Source of the DNA: Syntrophus sp034006265
GTDB taxonomy: Bacteria > Desulfobacterota > Syntrophia > Syntrophales > Syntrophaceae
Direction of reading: 5' to 3'
DNA length: 64,000 bases
Assembly: GCA_034006265.1 (NCBI GenBank)
Contig: JAVETB010000006.1
Location: 3,120 to 67,119, forward strand
In this document: positions 35,529-44,974 of the stretch, piece by piece
Position numbering within the stretch: position 1 is the first letter of the stretch
How the letters are laid out: each line of letters starts with the position of its first letter
Program-made: the position numbers and the translations under genes
Notes under the pieces: model-generated
The model's input: the letters and a program-made list of their open reading frames with translations, nothing else
The model's database searches: none
Told to the model about the DNA's origin: nothing

Positions 35529-36902
35529 ATGAAGAGTCTGAATATCCTTGTCGTCGAGGACGGCCAGTCACAGCGGGAAATGCTCCGCGATTTCCTGCGC
35601 AAGGAAGGCCACCGCGTTGAGGAAGCGGCCAGCGGAGAAGAAGCGCTGCAATCCATGACAACGGGGGCCTTTGACCTGGTCCTGCTGGATTATAAAATGC
35701 CCGGCATGGACGGGATGCAGGTCCTCCAGGAAGTCAAGCGGCTCAACCCGGAAACGGATGTGGTGATCATCACCGCCTATGGGACGATTGAAACGGCCGT
35801 GGACGCCATGAAGGCAGGCGCGGTGGACTACATCACCAAGCCCCTTGAATTTGATGAGCTGCTGCTTCTTCTCGACCGGGTGGCGGAGCGGAGGACCCTG
35901 CTGCGGGAGAACGAGATCCTCCGCAGGCAGCTCAAGGAACAGGGGGTCACGACCGACTCGATCATTTACGGAAGCCAGAAAATGGCGGCCCTCACCAGCA
36001 TGGCCGCCCGGGTCGCCTCGAGCCGTGCCACCGTCCTTCTTCAGGGTGAGAGCGGCACAGGGAAGGAACTGCTGGCCCGCCTGGTCCACCAGCTCAGTCC
36101 GCGGTCGTCAAAGCCCATCGTGACGGTCAACTGCGGCGCCCTTCCTGAAAGCCTCATTGAAAGCGAACTCTTCGGCCACGAAAAAGGGGCCTTCACCGGG
36201 GCATCGGCCCGGCGGATCGGCAGGTTTGAAGAGGCGGACGGCGGCACCCTGTTCCTCGATGAAATCGGGGAATTGACGATGCCCGTTCAGGTCAAGCTTC
36301 TGCGCTTCCTCCAGGAGAGGGAATTCCAGCGCGTCGGGGGAAACACGAACATCCGCGCCGATGTCCGGATCATCAGCGCCACGAACCGCGATCTGGAGGG
36401 GATGGTCAAGGAGGGAACATTCCGTGAGGACCTTTTTTATCGGCTCAATGTGGTGGTCATGTCCATTCCGCCCCTCAGGGAGCGCCGGGAGGACATTCCC
36501 GCCCTCATCGATCACTTCCTGAAGCGCTTTGCCGCGGAAAACGGCAAGGACATTGCGGGCATCAGCAGCGAGGCCAGGGACCTTCTCATGAAATACGACT
36601 ATCCCGGAAATGTCCGGGAACTGGAAAACATCATCGAGCGGGCCGTGGTCATTGCCAGGAATGAAGTTCTTTCCCTGGAGGACCTGCCTTTCCGGGAAGA
36701 GGCGATGGCCGCCTCGTCCGGCGGCGGTATGCCGGAAGAGGGGGACGGCCGGCTCCGCAGCGCCATGGAACAGCTCGAAAGGCAGATGATCAGGGAGGCC
36801 ATGGAAAGAACGGGCGACCACCAGACCCGGGCAGCGGAGATGCTGGGGCTGAGCGAGCGGATGCTCCGCTATAAGCTGAAAAAGTACGGATTGAAATCCT
36901 GA
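35529..36902 (+). CDS. sigma-54-dependent response regulator, NtrC family
   Basis: This 457-residue transcription activator has a receiver at ~5-118 with acceptor Asp54 in LLDYKMPGMDG. The AAA+ domain has Walker A GESGTGKE (173-180), the sigma-54-contacting GAFTGA loop (220-225), Walker B TLFLDEIGEL and RVGGNTNIRADVR. A C-terminal Fis-type helix-turn-helix reads HQTRAAEMLGLSERMLRYKLKKYG. It acts at RpoN promoters after phosphorylation by the upstream kinase. The nearest candidate target is the divergent sigma-54 promoter at 33213-33228 with the palindrome between them. A terminator follows the gene. Confidence 0.95.
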   Translation: MKSLNILVVEDGQSQREMLRDFLRKEGHRVEEAASGEEALQSMTTGAFDLVLLDYKMPGMDGMQVLQEVKRLNPETDVVIITAYGTIETAVDAMKAGAVDYITKPLEFDELLLLLDRVAERRTLLRENEILRRQLKEQGVTTDSIIYGSQKMAALTSMAARVASSRATVLLQGESGTGKELLARLVHQLSPRSSKPIVTVNCGALPESLIESELFGHEKGAFTGASARRIGRFEEADGGTLFLDEIGELTMPVQVKLLRFLQEREFQRVGGNTNIRADVRIISATNRDLEGMVKEGTFREDLFYRLNVVVMSIPPLRERREDIPALIDHFLKRFAAENGKDIAGISSEARDLLMKYDYPGNVRELENIIERAVVIARNEVLSLEDLPFREEAMAASSGGGMPEEGDGRLRSAMEQLERQMIREAMERTGDHQTRAAEMLGLSERMLRYKLKKYGLKS

Positions 36903-36920
36903 ACGGGCTCCCATGTCCGG

Positions 36921-36946
36921 ACCCGCAACAAAAGGCGGGTTTTTTT
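36921..36946 (+). terminator. intrinsic terminator after the two-component operon
   Basis: ACCCGC (36921-36926) pairs with GCGGGT (36935-36940) across an 8-nt loop and continues into seven T residues. Confidence 0.8.
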
Positions 36947-37026
36947 ATGAGAAACTTGCAGGCGGAAGTCCTTTCTGCCTTCGGAAATAAACGACGACTT
37001 CCGGTACGATCCATAAAGGCCGGCCT

Positions 37027-38496
37027 GTGGACCAAAAGCGCGAAGAAAGGGAAATGCCGCTCCTCACCCTTCAGGAGGTAACCCTCCGGAGAAGGGATGT
37101 CCTGCTTCTGCCCGGCACATGCTGGGAAATCCGCACGGGCCAGAATTGGGCGATCCTCGGGGCGAATGGATCGGGAAAATCCATCCTGGCGCGGGCGATC
37201 AAGGGCGATGTGCCGATCGTCCGGGGGGAGCTGATCCGCCATACACCGGAGGTGGCCGGGGAGAGGATCGGTTACCTGTCCTTTGAACTTCAGGAGGAAA
37301 TTCTGCTGCGTGAAGCCCGGCTGGAGGATTTCCAGGCCTTCAGCGGAAAGGTCAGTGGCCTGACCGCCGGAGAGGTGCTGGGAATCGGGGACATGGAGAG
37401 GGCCGCTGTAGAACCCTTTGACGATCTCCTGGGTGTCCGCTGCCTGCTGGGCCGGAGCATCCGGGTTCTCTCCAACGGGGAGATCCGAAAAGTCCTGATT
37501 ACCCGGGCCCTGCGTTCTCATCCGAAACTTCTGATCCTGGACGAGCCGTTTGCCGGTCTTGATGCGGCAAGCCGGGACTCCCTGTCCCGGGCGATTTCCG
37601 CTCTCATGTCAATGGGGACACAGATCCTGTTGATCACGCAGCGCCCGGAAGAACTCATCCCCGGCATATCCCACGTCCTGGTGATCCGGGACGGCCGTGT
37701 CGCCGGAGCGGGAAAGAGGGAAGAACTCGAGACGACGGAAAAGATGAAGCTCTTTCCCGAAAGGGGAATCTCTCCGCGGTCCCTGCCACACCCGGTCCCG
37801 CCGGCGGCCCGCAGGGCGGAAGCGGCTGCAGACATCCTGGTTGAGATGAGGAACGTTCATGTCGCTTTCGGCGAAGTCGTCGTCCTGGACCGGCTGAACT
37901 GGAGCGTCCGGCGCGGAGAGAACTGGGCCGTCGTCGGACCCAACGGCTCAGGGAAAACAACCCTGCTGGCCCTGATCACCGGGGATAACCTCCAAGTTTA
38001 TGCCAACAATGTGAGGCTCTTCGGCCATAAAAGGGGGGGCGGTGAGAGCATCTGGGAGATACGGCGGAGGATCGGCCTGGTCTCCCCCGAGCTGCAGCTT
38101 CGCTACCGCAAACCCGTTGATGTCCGGGAGGTGCTCCTTTCCGGACTTTTTGACTCCATCGGCCTGTACCGCAAGGTGAACGCGGAGCAGAAAGCCCTGG
38201 CGGACTCGTGGCTTGCCTGCATCGGCATGGAAGACCGGGCCGAACAGCCCTTCACCCAGCTCTCCTACGGGGAGAAGCGCCTGGCCCTTGTCGCACGGGC
38301 CATGATCAAATCCCCGGAGCTGCTCATCCTGGACGAGCCCTGCCAGGGGCTGGATCCGTCGAATCGGGACATGGTTCTGGCGCTGATGGAAGAGATCGGC
38401 CGACGGAACGTGACGGCAATGATCTATGTCACGCACCATGATATGGAGATGATCCCCTGCATCCAGCATGTCCTCACTCTTGGCGGACAGCGCTGA
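37027..38496 (+). CDS. tandem-ATPase ABC protein, ModF-like
   Basis: This soluble protein has two ABC ATPase domains and no membrane part, arranged as in E. coli ModF. The first Walker A is LGANGSGKSILARAI and the second VGPNGSGKTTLLALI. The signature positions are atypical, VLSNGEIRK and LSYGEKRLAL, instead of LSGGQ. Walker B segments are LLILDEPFAGLD and LLILDEPCQGLD. The stretch RLFGHKRGGGESIWEIRRRIG is very ModF-like. The ModF role is itself poorly known, and no molybdate transporter genes are adjacent. Start GTG 37027 (spaced from AAAGG) or ATG 37054. Confidence 0.8.
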   Translation: MDQKREEREMPLLTLQEVTLRRRDVLLLPGTCWEIRTGQNWAILGANGSGKSILARAIKGDVPIVRGELIRHTPEVAGERIGYLSFELQEEILLREARLEDFQAFSGKVSGLTAGEVLGIGDMERAAVEPFDDLLGVRCLLGRSIRVLSNGEIRKVLITRALRSHPKLLILDEPFAGLDAASRDSLSRAISALMSMGTQILLITQRPEELIPGISHVLVIRDGRVAGAGKREELETTEKMKLFPERGISPRSLPHPVPPAARRAEAAADILVEMRNVHVAFGEVVVLDRLNWSVRRGENWAVVGPNGSGKTTLLALITGDNLQVYANNVRLFGHKRGGGESIWEIRRRIGLVSPELQLRYRKPVDVREVLLSGLFDSIGLYRKVNAEQKALADSWLACIGMEDRAEQPFTQLSYGEKRLALVARAMIKSPELLILDEPCQGLDPSNRDMVLALMEEIGRRNVTAMIYVTHHDMEMIPCIQHVLTLGGQR

Positions 38497-38656
38497 ACGT
38501 CCGGCCCAGGAAACCGGGTGGCGCGAAAGGGAAAAGGGGCGACTGCGTCCGGCCTTCCTCGCTAAAATCTTGAAACATCGGATCAGTTTTGATACCCTTC
38601 ACGGTACAAATTCGTGCTTCCGCACTTTAATCGTTTAATAAGAAAGGACTTTTCTC

Positions 38657-40774
38657 ATGTTTTATTCCCAGCGCGTCTTTTGCGGGCGGCTGACCTTGGA
38701 GGATGTGGGCCGCAGGGTGCTTCTTGCCGGATGGGTGGATGCATTCCGGGATCACGGGGGGTTGATTTTTATCCACCTCCGTGACCGGAGCGGCATTGTG
38801 CAGATCGTGTTCAGCCCGGAAGTCGCACTCAGCGACGTCTGCCGGAGTGCGGCGACGCTGCGTTCCGAATACTGCATCACCGTCCGCGGCGAGGTGAGAA
38901 AGAGGCTCGAAGGGACGGAAAATCCCCATATCGAAACGGGAAATCTCGAAGTGCTGGTCACGGAATTGACCGTGCTGTCGGAATCGGATGCGCTGCCCTT
39001 TGCCGTTTCTGAAAAGGCCATGGTGGCGGGCGCCCAGTCAGCGGGTGCGGAAAGCGTGGCCGAGGATCTGCGCCTCCAGTACCGTTACCTGGATATCCGC
39101 CGCCCTTCGATGCGGGACAACCTGGTTGCGAGGCACCGCATCTTTCAATGCGTCCGGGAATTTCTCGATTCGCGGGGGTTCCTGGAAATTGAGACGCCGG
39201 TGCTGACCATGAGCACGCCCGAAGGGGCCCGTGACTACCTGGTGCCGAGCCGCATCCATCCGAAGAATTTTTACGCCCTGCCCCAGTCGCCACAGCTCTT
39301 CAAGCAACTCCTCATGATCGGCGGCATGGAGCGCTACTTTCAGCTGGCGCGCTGCTTCCGCGATGAAGACCTCCGCCCCAACCGGCAGCCGGAATTCACC
39401 CAGCTCGACATCGAAGCTTCGTTCGTCGATGAGGAATTTCTCTATGATCTGATCGAAGAGCTAACCGTCCGGATGTTCGCCGTCGGCGGCATCGACCTGG
39501 CCCGGCCCTTCGCCCGTATGACCTATGCTGAAGCGATGGACACAACGGGATCCGACCGGCCCGACCTGCGCTTCGGCCTTCGGTTTGTTGATGTGACGGA
39601 TCTTTTTTCCTCAACGGATTATTCGATCTTCCGCCAGATTCTTCAACGTGGCGGCTGCATCAAGGGCATCAACGTCAAGGGCCAGTCCGAAAGGCTCAGC
39701 AAGAATGTCCTGCAGAACGAGTATGCCAAGGAGATCGTGCCGTCCTTCGGCGCCAAGGGCATGACCTGGATGCGTGCCGAAGGTGGGAAGCTTGAGTCCA
39801 ATATTGTCCAGTTTTTCAGCAGCAGTGAGCTGGAGGCGTTGCGCAGGAGATTTGACGTTGAAGATGGGGACGTTCTGATCATGATTGCCGACCCCTCCTA
39901 CCGCGTTGTGACATCCGTGCTCGGCCAGCTGCGCCTGCACCTGGCAAATCGGCTGGGGATCATCCCTGGCGGCAGCTTCTATCCGGTCTGGATTACGGAG
40001 TTCCCCCTGTTTGAAGAGGACGGGGAAGGAGGAGTCACCTCGAGCCACCATCCCTTCACCGCTCCGGACCGCAACGATTTCGATCCCAAAAATGTTGAGG
40101 AGCTGTTGACGCTGCGTTCACGGGCCTATGACCTGGTCATGAACGGCGAGGAGCTCGGCGGCGGCAGCATCCGCATCAACGACCGCAGCCTGCAGAAAAA
40201 GATCTTTGCCGCCCTTGGACTGAGTGAAGAAGAGACCAGGGAAAAATTCGGCTTTTTCCTGCGGGCCTTCGATTTTGGTCCGCCTCCCCACGGCGGCCTG
40301 GCGCTGGGCATGGACCGCACCGTGTCGATGATTCTGCAAACCCCGTCGATCCGCGAAGTGATCGCCTTCCCTAAAAACCGCCGTGCCGCCTGCCCTCTAA
40401 CCGGCGCGCCCTCTGCGGTCAAAAAGGAACAGCTGGCTGAACTGGGGCTTCTAAATCTCGGAGGCCAGGATGTTCTGCCTGGAACAGCCGAAGGGGAAAA
40501 CAGGATCGATCATCTGTCCTGGGTCTCGCGGATCGGCATTACAGCGGAGGAGCGCCCGCAGTTGGAGAAGGTTCTGTCTCAGGCCGAAGAGCTGGCGTCG
40601 CTTGCCGCTGATAAAGCGGGTGACGAGGAGCCGATGGCGACCGTCGCCCCCGCAGTCAACCGCATGCGGCCGGGAACCGTCGAGAGGCGATCCGTTCTTT
40701 CCCGGGACCAGCTGCTCAAGAGCGCGCCGGCGGTCAAGGGGAATTACTTCAAGGTGGCCAGCATTCTGGAATAA
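38657..40774 (+). CDS. aspS: aspartyl-tRNA synthetase fused to GatC
   Basis: The 705 residues comprise a full bacterial-type AspRS (~1-600) joined to a GatC domain (619-705). AspRS features are the anticodon-binding N-domain LLAGWVDAFRDHGGLIFIHL, class II motif 2 FRDEDLRPNRQPEFTQLD, and motif 3 GLALGMDRTVSM. FRDHGG has His where discriminating enzymes such as E. coli have Leu, which suggests charging of both tRNA-Asp and tRNA-Asn. The tail carries HLSWVSRIGITAEE, MRPGTVERRSVLS and the GatC-typical GNYFKVASILE end. gatA-like and gatB follow at once, so it probably nucleates an Asp-tRNA-Asn amidating complex. Confidence 0.92.
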   Translation: MFYSQRVFCGRLTLEDVGRRVLLAGWVDAFRDHGGLIFIHLRDRSGIVQIVFSPEVALSDVCRSAATLRSEYCITVRGEVRKRLEGTENPHIETGNLEVLVTELTVLSESDALPFAVSEKAMVAGAQSAGAESVAEDLRLQYRYLDIRRPSMRDNLVARHRIFQCVREFLDSRGFLEIETPVLTMSTPEGARDYLVPSRIHPKNFYALPQSPQLFKQLLMIGGMERYFQLARCFRDEDLRPNRQPEFTQLDIEASFVDEEFLYDLIEELTVRMFAVGGIDLARPFARMTYAEAMDTTGSDRPDLRFGLRFVDVTDLFSSTDYSIFRQILQRGGCIKGINVKGQSERLSKNVLQNEYAKEIVPSFGAKGMTWMRAEGGKLESNIVQFFSSSELEALRRRFDVEDGDVLIMIADPSYRVVTSVLGQLRLHLANRLGIIPGGSFYPVWITEFPLFEEDGEGGVTSSHHPFTAPDRNDFDPKNVEELLTLRSRAYDLVMNGEELGGGSIRINDRSLQKKIFAALGLSEEETREKFGFFLRAFDFGPPPHGGLALGMDRTVSMILQTPSIREVIAFPKNRRAACPLTGAPSAVKKEQLAELGLLNLGGQDVLPGTAEGENRIDHLSWVSRIGITAEERPQLEKVLSQAEELASLAADKAGDEEPMATVAPAVNRMRPGTVERRSVLSRDQLLKSAPAVKGNYFKVASILE

Positions 40775-40788
40775 GGGGAGACATTTGA

Positions 40789-41988
40789 ATGGATTCATTA
40801 TTTTTCTATCACAGTCCTGAAAACAGCCTTTCCGGGGGCGGTCCTTTACAGGGGGTGAACATTGCGGTTCAACCGAACATTTCCGTGGCATCCTGGCCGA
40901 CAGACGCAGGCTCAAAGGCCCTTGCCAATTTTGCGGCGCTGGAGGACGCAACTCTCGTGCGGCGGCTCCGTCAGGGCGGGGCCTCGCTGTGCGGTTCAAC
41001 GCGCATGAGCGAATTCGGCTTCGGCCTGGAGGGAAGCAGGGCCGGCGAGGCAATTTCCCGACGGGAAGCCGATGCCGAGCTCGTGTTAGACCTGACGGGA
41101 GAAAGCCGCCTGGCTGCTTCGCGCGCGGCCTGCTGCGGTTTCAAACCGAGTTACGGCCTGGTGTCCCGCTTCGGCTTGGTCGGTTTGATCCCGTCCATGG
41201 AATGCTGCGGACTTCTTTCCGGAAGCCTGGAGACTCTTCGGGAGATTCTCAAGGCCATGGCCGGGCCGGACGACAGAGATTTTTCCCTTCCCGAAGAGGA
41301 GAATCCGGATTTTTCCCCCCGGCCGGTGGACCCGCAGACGACGACCATCGGCGTTCTTGCCGAAACCCAGGGTGAATTGAACGACCATCAGAAGGGCGCC
41401 TTCAACGCCTCCGTGGAAGATCTGAATCGGGCGGGATTTTCCGTACGGGAGGTTTCCCTGCCGGAATTCTCCCTGTTTTCGCTTGTCCATAACATCGTCG
41501 GTTCCGTGGAAGCCTCGTCCTGCGCCGGGCGCTACGACTCGGTCCGTTACGGTCAGCGCATCCCGGGTGCCCGAAACTGGAACGAAATGTATCTCCTCTC
41601 ACGCGGAGCGGCCTTTGGACCACTGGTGAAGAGCTATCTGTTTCAGGGGGCCTTTTTCCAGTTTGAGCGCTACGACGCCTATGAAAACGCCTGCCGCATC
41701 CGCGCCCGTCTGGTCAAGGAGATGGGGGGGATACTGTCGCAGGTGGACTTTCTGGTTCTGCCGGCGGCAAGCGCCGCCTCATGCGGTGACCCGGCGTCGA
41801 TAACCGACCTCTACGCCCGGTTCTCCCTGACGGCTTTCGCCAATGTAACCGGTCAGCCCGCGTTGTACCTTCCATCGGCCACGGGCGAAGCGCAGCCGGG
41901 GGTTCAACTGGTTGGCCCGAGGCTCAGCGATGCGCGTTTGCTCGACCTGGGCGGGCATCTTCTGACCATGGGCAAGGGAGGTAACTAG
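40789..41988 (+). CDS. degenerate GatA-like protein lacking amidase active site
   Basis: This 399-residue homologue of GatA (usual ~485) is well placed between aspS-gatC and gatB, with a clear AAGGGGAG ribosome site. The GatA fold is recognisable in ATLVRRLRQGGASLCGSTRM, CCGFKPSYGLVSRFGLVG and AFANVTGQPALYLPS. The catalytic parts are gone. The Lys of A-I-K-D is Gln28 (AVQPN). The Gly/Ser-rich loop with the cis-Ser is deleted (~20-25 residues missing between ~77 and 115). The GSDTGGSIRQP nucleophile motif is LDLTGESRLAA. The N-terminal ~50 residues are also absent. It probably keeps only a structural role. Confidence 0.8.
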   Translation: MDSLFFYHSPENSLSGGGPLQGVNIAVQPNISVASWPTDAGSKALANFAALEDATLVRRLRQGGASLCGSTRMSEFGFGLEGSRAGEAISRREADAELVLDLTGESRLAASRAACCGFKPSYGLVSRFGLVGLIPSMECCGLLSGSLETLREILKAMAGPDDRDFSLPEEENPDFSPRPVDPQTTTIGVLAETQGELNDHQKGAFNASVEDLNRAGFSVREVSLPEFSLFSLVHNIVGSVEASSCAGRYDSVRYGQRIPGARNWNEMYLLSRGAAFGPLVKSYLFQGAFFQFERYDAYENACRIRARLVKEMGGILSQVDFLVLPAASAASCGDPASITDLYARFSLTAFANVTGQPALYLPSATGEAQPGVQLVGPRLSDARLLDLGGHLLTMGKGGN

Positions 41989-41990
41989 AA

Positions 41991-43427
41991 ATGGAATTTG
42001 AAGCGGTCATCGGATTGGAAATTCATGTTGAACTCAATTGCGCGACGAAATTGTTCTGCGACTGCCCCAACCGCCCCGGCGACGAACCCAACACCAACAT
42101 CTGCCCTACCTGCCTGTGGCTTCCCGGCGCCGTTCCACGCCTGAGCCGTGAGGCCGTTGAAAAGGCGTCTCTTCTGTGCCTGGGGCTTGGGGCGGAACTT
42201 CAGCCCAGAAGCGCCTTTGACCAGAAGGTGTACTACTATCCGGATCTTCCCAAGGGCTACCAGCTCTCCCAGGCCCATCTTCCCCTTTCGCGCGGCGGAG
42301 CCATCACCACCACGGACGAAGATGGAAAACCCAGCAAACTTCGCATTCACCATATCCACATGGAGGAGGATGTCGCCAAGCTGGTCCATGAAATGGAAGG
42401 GCGATCTCCCATCAGCCTTGTGGATTTCAACCGTGCCGGTGCGCCCCTGGTGGAGATCGTTACGGAACCGGACTTTCATACGCCCCATCAGGCGATGGAA
42501 TTTCTCAAGGCGCTGCGCACCCGGGTCCGTTATGTCGGCTCCTCCGAGTGCAGCATGGAAAACGGCACGATGCGCGTCGATGCGAACATTTCAATCCGCC
42601 CCCGGGGAACGGGCCAGATGAACACCAAGGTGGAAGTAAAAAATATGAATTCCATCCGCCACGTGGGCGATGCCATCGCCCACGAGATCAGCCGCCAGAG
42701 TGCGGCCGTGCAGGCGGGAGAAGCGGTGATTCTCCACACCCGCCTCTGGGATCCGGAGAAGAAAGTCACCCTTGCAATGCGGGGGAAGTTTGAAGGCCCC
42801 TGTGTTCCGGATCCTATGGTACCGGCTATTGAACTGTCAGAGGAAGAGATCGAAAAGATGCGTTCGCGTCTTCCGGAAATGCCTGCCGAGAGGGCCGAGC
42901 GTTTTGTTGTGCAGTACGGCCTCACGGGTGAAGAGGCGACCTTCATGAGTTCGGATCCGGAGGTTTCAAACTACTTCGATGCGTTGATCGAACAAGGGAT
43001 CGCGCCGCGCACGGCCATGCACTGGCTGACGACACAGCTGGCGCCCGCCGTCAGAGAGCGGCGTCAGGAGCTGGCCGGTACGCCGGTGACGCCGGCCCGC
43101 TTCGCCGCGCTGCTCAACATGCTCTCCAGGGATGAAATCAACGCCAACGCCGCACGGGAGGTGCTTGTCCGCCTCTTCGACAGCGACGAAGCACCGGAAA
43201 AAATCGTGGGGGCCCTTGGATTCCGGCAGGTATCCGATCCCAACGCCCTGGACGCCATGATTGACGGGGTGATGGAGGAGCAGGCGGAGGCTGTTGCCGA
43301 TTTCCGGAGCGGACAGGGCAAAGCCATGGGATTTCTTATCGGCCGGGTGATGCAGGCCTCCGGCGGGAAGGCCAATCCGAAGATCATACGGGAATTACTT
43401 GCCAAAAAACTGGGTGCCGCCTTCTAG
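41991..43427 (+). CDS. gatB: GatB-type amidotransferase subunit B
   Basis: GatB phosphorylates Asp- or Glu-tRNA and transfers ammonia to it. The 478 residues have the normal length and layout. VIGLEIHVEL starts the cradle domain. Four Cys in LFCDCPN and ICPTCLW match the zinc site. HIHMEEDVAKL and NRAGAPLVEIVTEPD match the catalytic core, and a YqeY-like tail domain (residues ~300-478) binds tRNA. Around 262-276 the family motif SKEEAHDYRYFPDPD is shortened to GKFEGPCVPDPM, a notable change in the core. It is translated 2 bp after the GatA-like gene, within one operon with the AspRS-GatC fusion. Confidence 0.88.
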   Translation: MEFEAVIGLEIHVELNCATKLFCDCPNRPGDEPNTNICPTCLWLPGAVPRLSREAVEKASLLCLGLGAELQPRSAFDQKVYYYPDLPKGYQLSQAHLPLSRGGAITTTDEDGKPSKLRIHHIHMEEDVAKLVHEMEGRSPISLVDFNRAGAPLVEIVTEPDFHTPHQAMEFLKALRTRVRYVGSSECSMENGTMRVDANISIRPRGTGQMNTKVEVKNMNSIRHVGDAIAHEISRQSAAVQAGEAVILHTRLWDPEKKVTLAMRGKFEGPCVPDPMVPAIELSEEEIEKMRSRLPEMPAERAERFVVQYGLTGEEATFMSSDPEVSNYFDALIEQGIAPRTAMHWLTTQLAPAVRERRQELAGTPVTPARFAALLNMLSRDEINANAAREVLVRLFDSDEAPEKIVGALGFRQVSDPNALDAMIDGVMEEQAEAVADFRSGQGKAMGFLIGRVMQASGGKANPKIIRELLAKKLGAAF

Positions 43428-43492
43428 GTGGCAGATCCCTTTGTGACGGACCCTTCAGCCGCGGCAGGATATTCCGGCAAAGGAGAAGATCC

Positions 43493-44941
43493 ATGAGAAA
43501 TCACCTCGCGTTTTACGTGGCCGGTCGGTGGGTTGAGCCGAGTGGACGCCGCACCTTCGACATCGTCAACCCTGCAACCGAAGAGATTGCCGGTCGAATT
43601 CGTCTCGGGGAGAAAGAGGACGTCGATCTCGCCGTTCCTGAGGCCCGCAAGGCCTTTGTAAGCTATTCCCGAACTTTGCGGGAGGAGAGGCTGGCCCTGC
43701 TGGAGCGGATCGTTGACGGCATTCAGCAGCGTTATGACGAATTATGCGAGGCCGTCACCGAGGAGATGGGAGCGCTGAAATGGGTCTCACGGCGGGCGCA
43801 CGTTGCCGGGGCTCTTCGCCATGCCCGGATCGCCGTGGAGACGCTCAGGGCCTTTGAATTTGACAGGATGCGGGGCAGCACCCTGGTGCGACTGACCCCG
43901 ATCGGTGTCTGCGGCCTGATCACCCCGTGGAACTGGCCTGCTGTGACGGTTATGACAAAGGTGCTTCCGGCGCTTGCAACGGGTTGTGCCGTCATATTGA
44001 AGCCGTCTGAATATTCACCCTTCTCCGCTCAGGTTATCGCCGAGCTGCTGCACAATGCCGGGGTCCCTCCCGGGGTGTTCAATATGATTTACGGCGATGG
44101 CCAAACAGTCGGTACGGCTCTCTCCAGTCATCCCGGCATTGATATGGTCTCCATCACCGGATCGACCCGGGCCGGCGTTGACGTGGCGCGTAACGCGGCC
44201 GCCACGGTGAAGCGGGTGCATCAGGAACTCGGCGGCAAGAGCCCGAACATTCTCCTGCCGTCGGCGGATTATCCCGGCGCCGTGGAGCGCGGAGTGAGGG
44301 GGCTGATGTTCAATGCCGGCCAGACCTGCTCAGCCCCGTCTCGCATGATCGTACCGAATGGTCGCATGGAAGAGGTGAAAGAGGCCGCCAGGGAGGCGGT
44401 GGGGAACCTTCAGCCCGGCCTGCCGGACAGCAGGGCCTTCATGGGGCCTGTGGTCAGTAGGAATCAGTATGAGCGGATCCAGGCGTACATCGAGAAAGGC
44501 ATTGCCGAAGGGGCGACCGTCGTGGTCGGTGGGCCTGGACGGGTCAAAGGTTTCGACAGGGGTTATTATGTGAAGCCGACGGTTTTTGCCGACACATCAC
44601 CGGACATGACCATCGTGCGCGAGGAGATCTTCGGGCCGGTGCTGGTCATCCAGGGGTACGATTCGGTCGAGCAGGCCATTGAACTGGCCGGTGACACGGA
44701 GTACGGATTGGCTGCCTACATCCAGGGAGGGGATATGGATGAGCTGCGCGTCCTTGCCGACCGCATTCCAGCCGGACAGGTCACCCTCAACGGCTCGGGG
44801 TTGGAACTCATGGATCTGGCGGCACCCTTCGGCGGTTTCAAGCGGTCGGGAAACGGCCGCGAATGCGGTGACTTCGGTTTCGAGGCATTTCTTGAACCCA
44901 AGGCTGTGATCGGCTACAGCCCAGAAGATCTAAGCACCTAA
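43493..44941 (+). CDS. NAD(P)-dependent aldehyde dehydrogenase
   Basis: This 482-residue ALDH-superfamily enzyme oxidises an aldehyde to the acid. VCGLITPWNWPAV and VILKPSEYSP bind the cofactor. The catalytic Glu lies in VHQELGGKSPNIL, the catalytic Cys in FNAGQTCSAPSR, and EIFGPVL and FGGFKRSGNGRE are typical C-terminal motifs. The substrate cannot be told from sequence; closest in feel are betaine- or general-aldehyde types. It is preceded by AAAGGAGAAG. It follows gatB by 65 bp and precedes a TM1266-type regulator by 33 bp, so these may share a transcript without a shared function. Confidence 0.88.
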   Translation: MRNHLAFYVAGRWVEPSGRRTFDIVNPATEEIAGRIRLGEKEDVDLAVPEARKAFVSYSRTLREERLALLERIVDGIQQRYDELCEAVTEEMGALKWVSRRAHVAGALRHARIAVETLRAFEFDRMRGSTLVRLTPIGVCGLITPWNWPAVTVMTKVLPALATGCAVILKPSEYSPFSAQVIAELLHNAGVPPGVFNMIYGDGQTVGTALSSHPGIDMVSITGSTRAGVDVARNAAATVKRVHQELGGKSPNILLPSADYPGAVERGVRGLMFNAGQTCSAPSRMIVPNGRMEEVKEAAREAVGNLQPGLPDSRAFMGPVVSRNQYERIQAYIEKGIAEGATVVVGGPGRVKGFDRGYYVKPTVFADTSPDMTIVREEIFGPVLVIQGYDSVEQAIELAGDTEYGLAAYIQGGDMDELRVLADRIPAGQVTLNGSGLELMDLAAPFGGFKRSGNGRECGDFGFEAFLEPKAVIGYSPEDLST

Positions 44942-44974
44942 AATGCTTAATTATATTTATTAAGAAGGATATTC

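Noticed and set aside
40789..41988. Calling the GatA-like gene a pseudogene
   Set aside because: No stops or frameshifts, strong ribosome site, conserved spacing to gatB and a coherent core; loss is confined to catalytic parts, more like re-purposing than decay.
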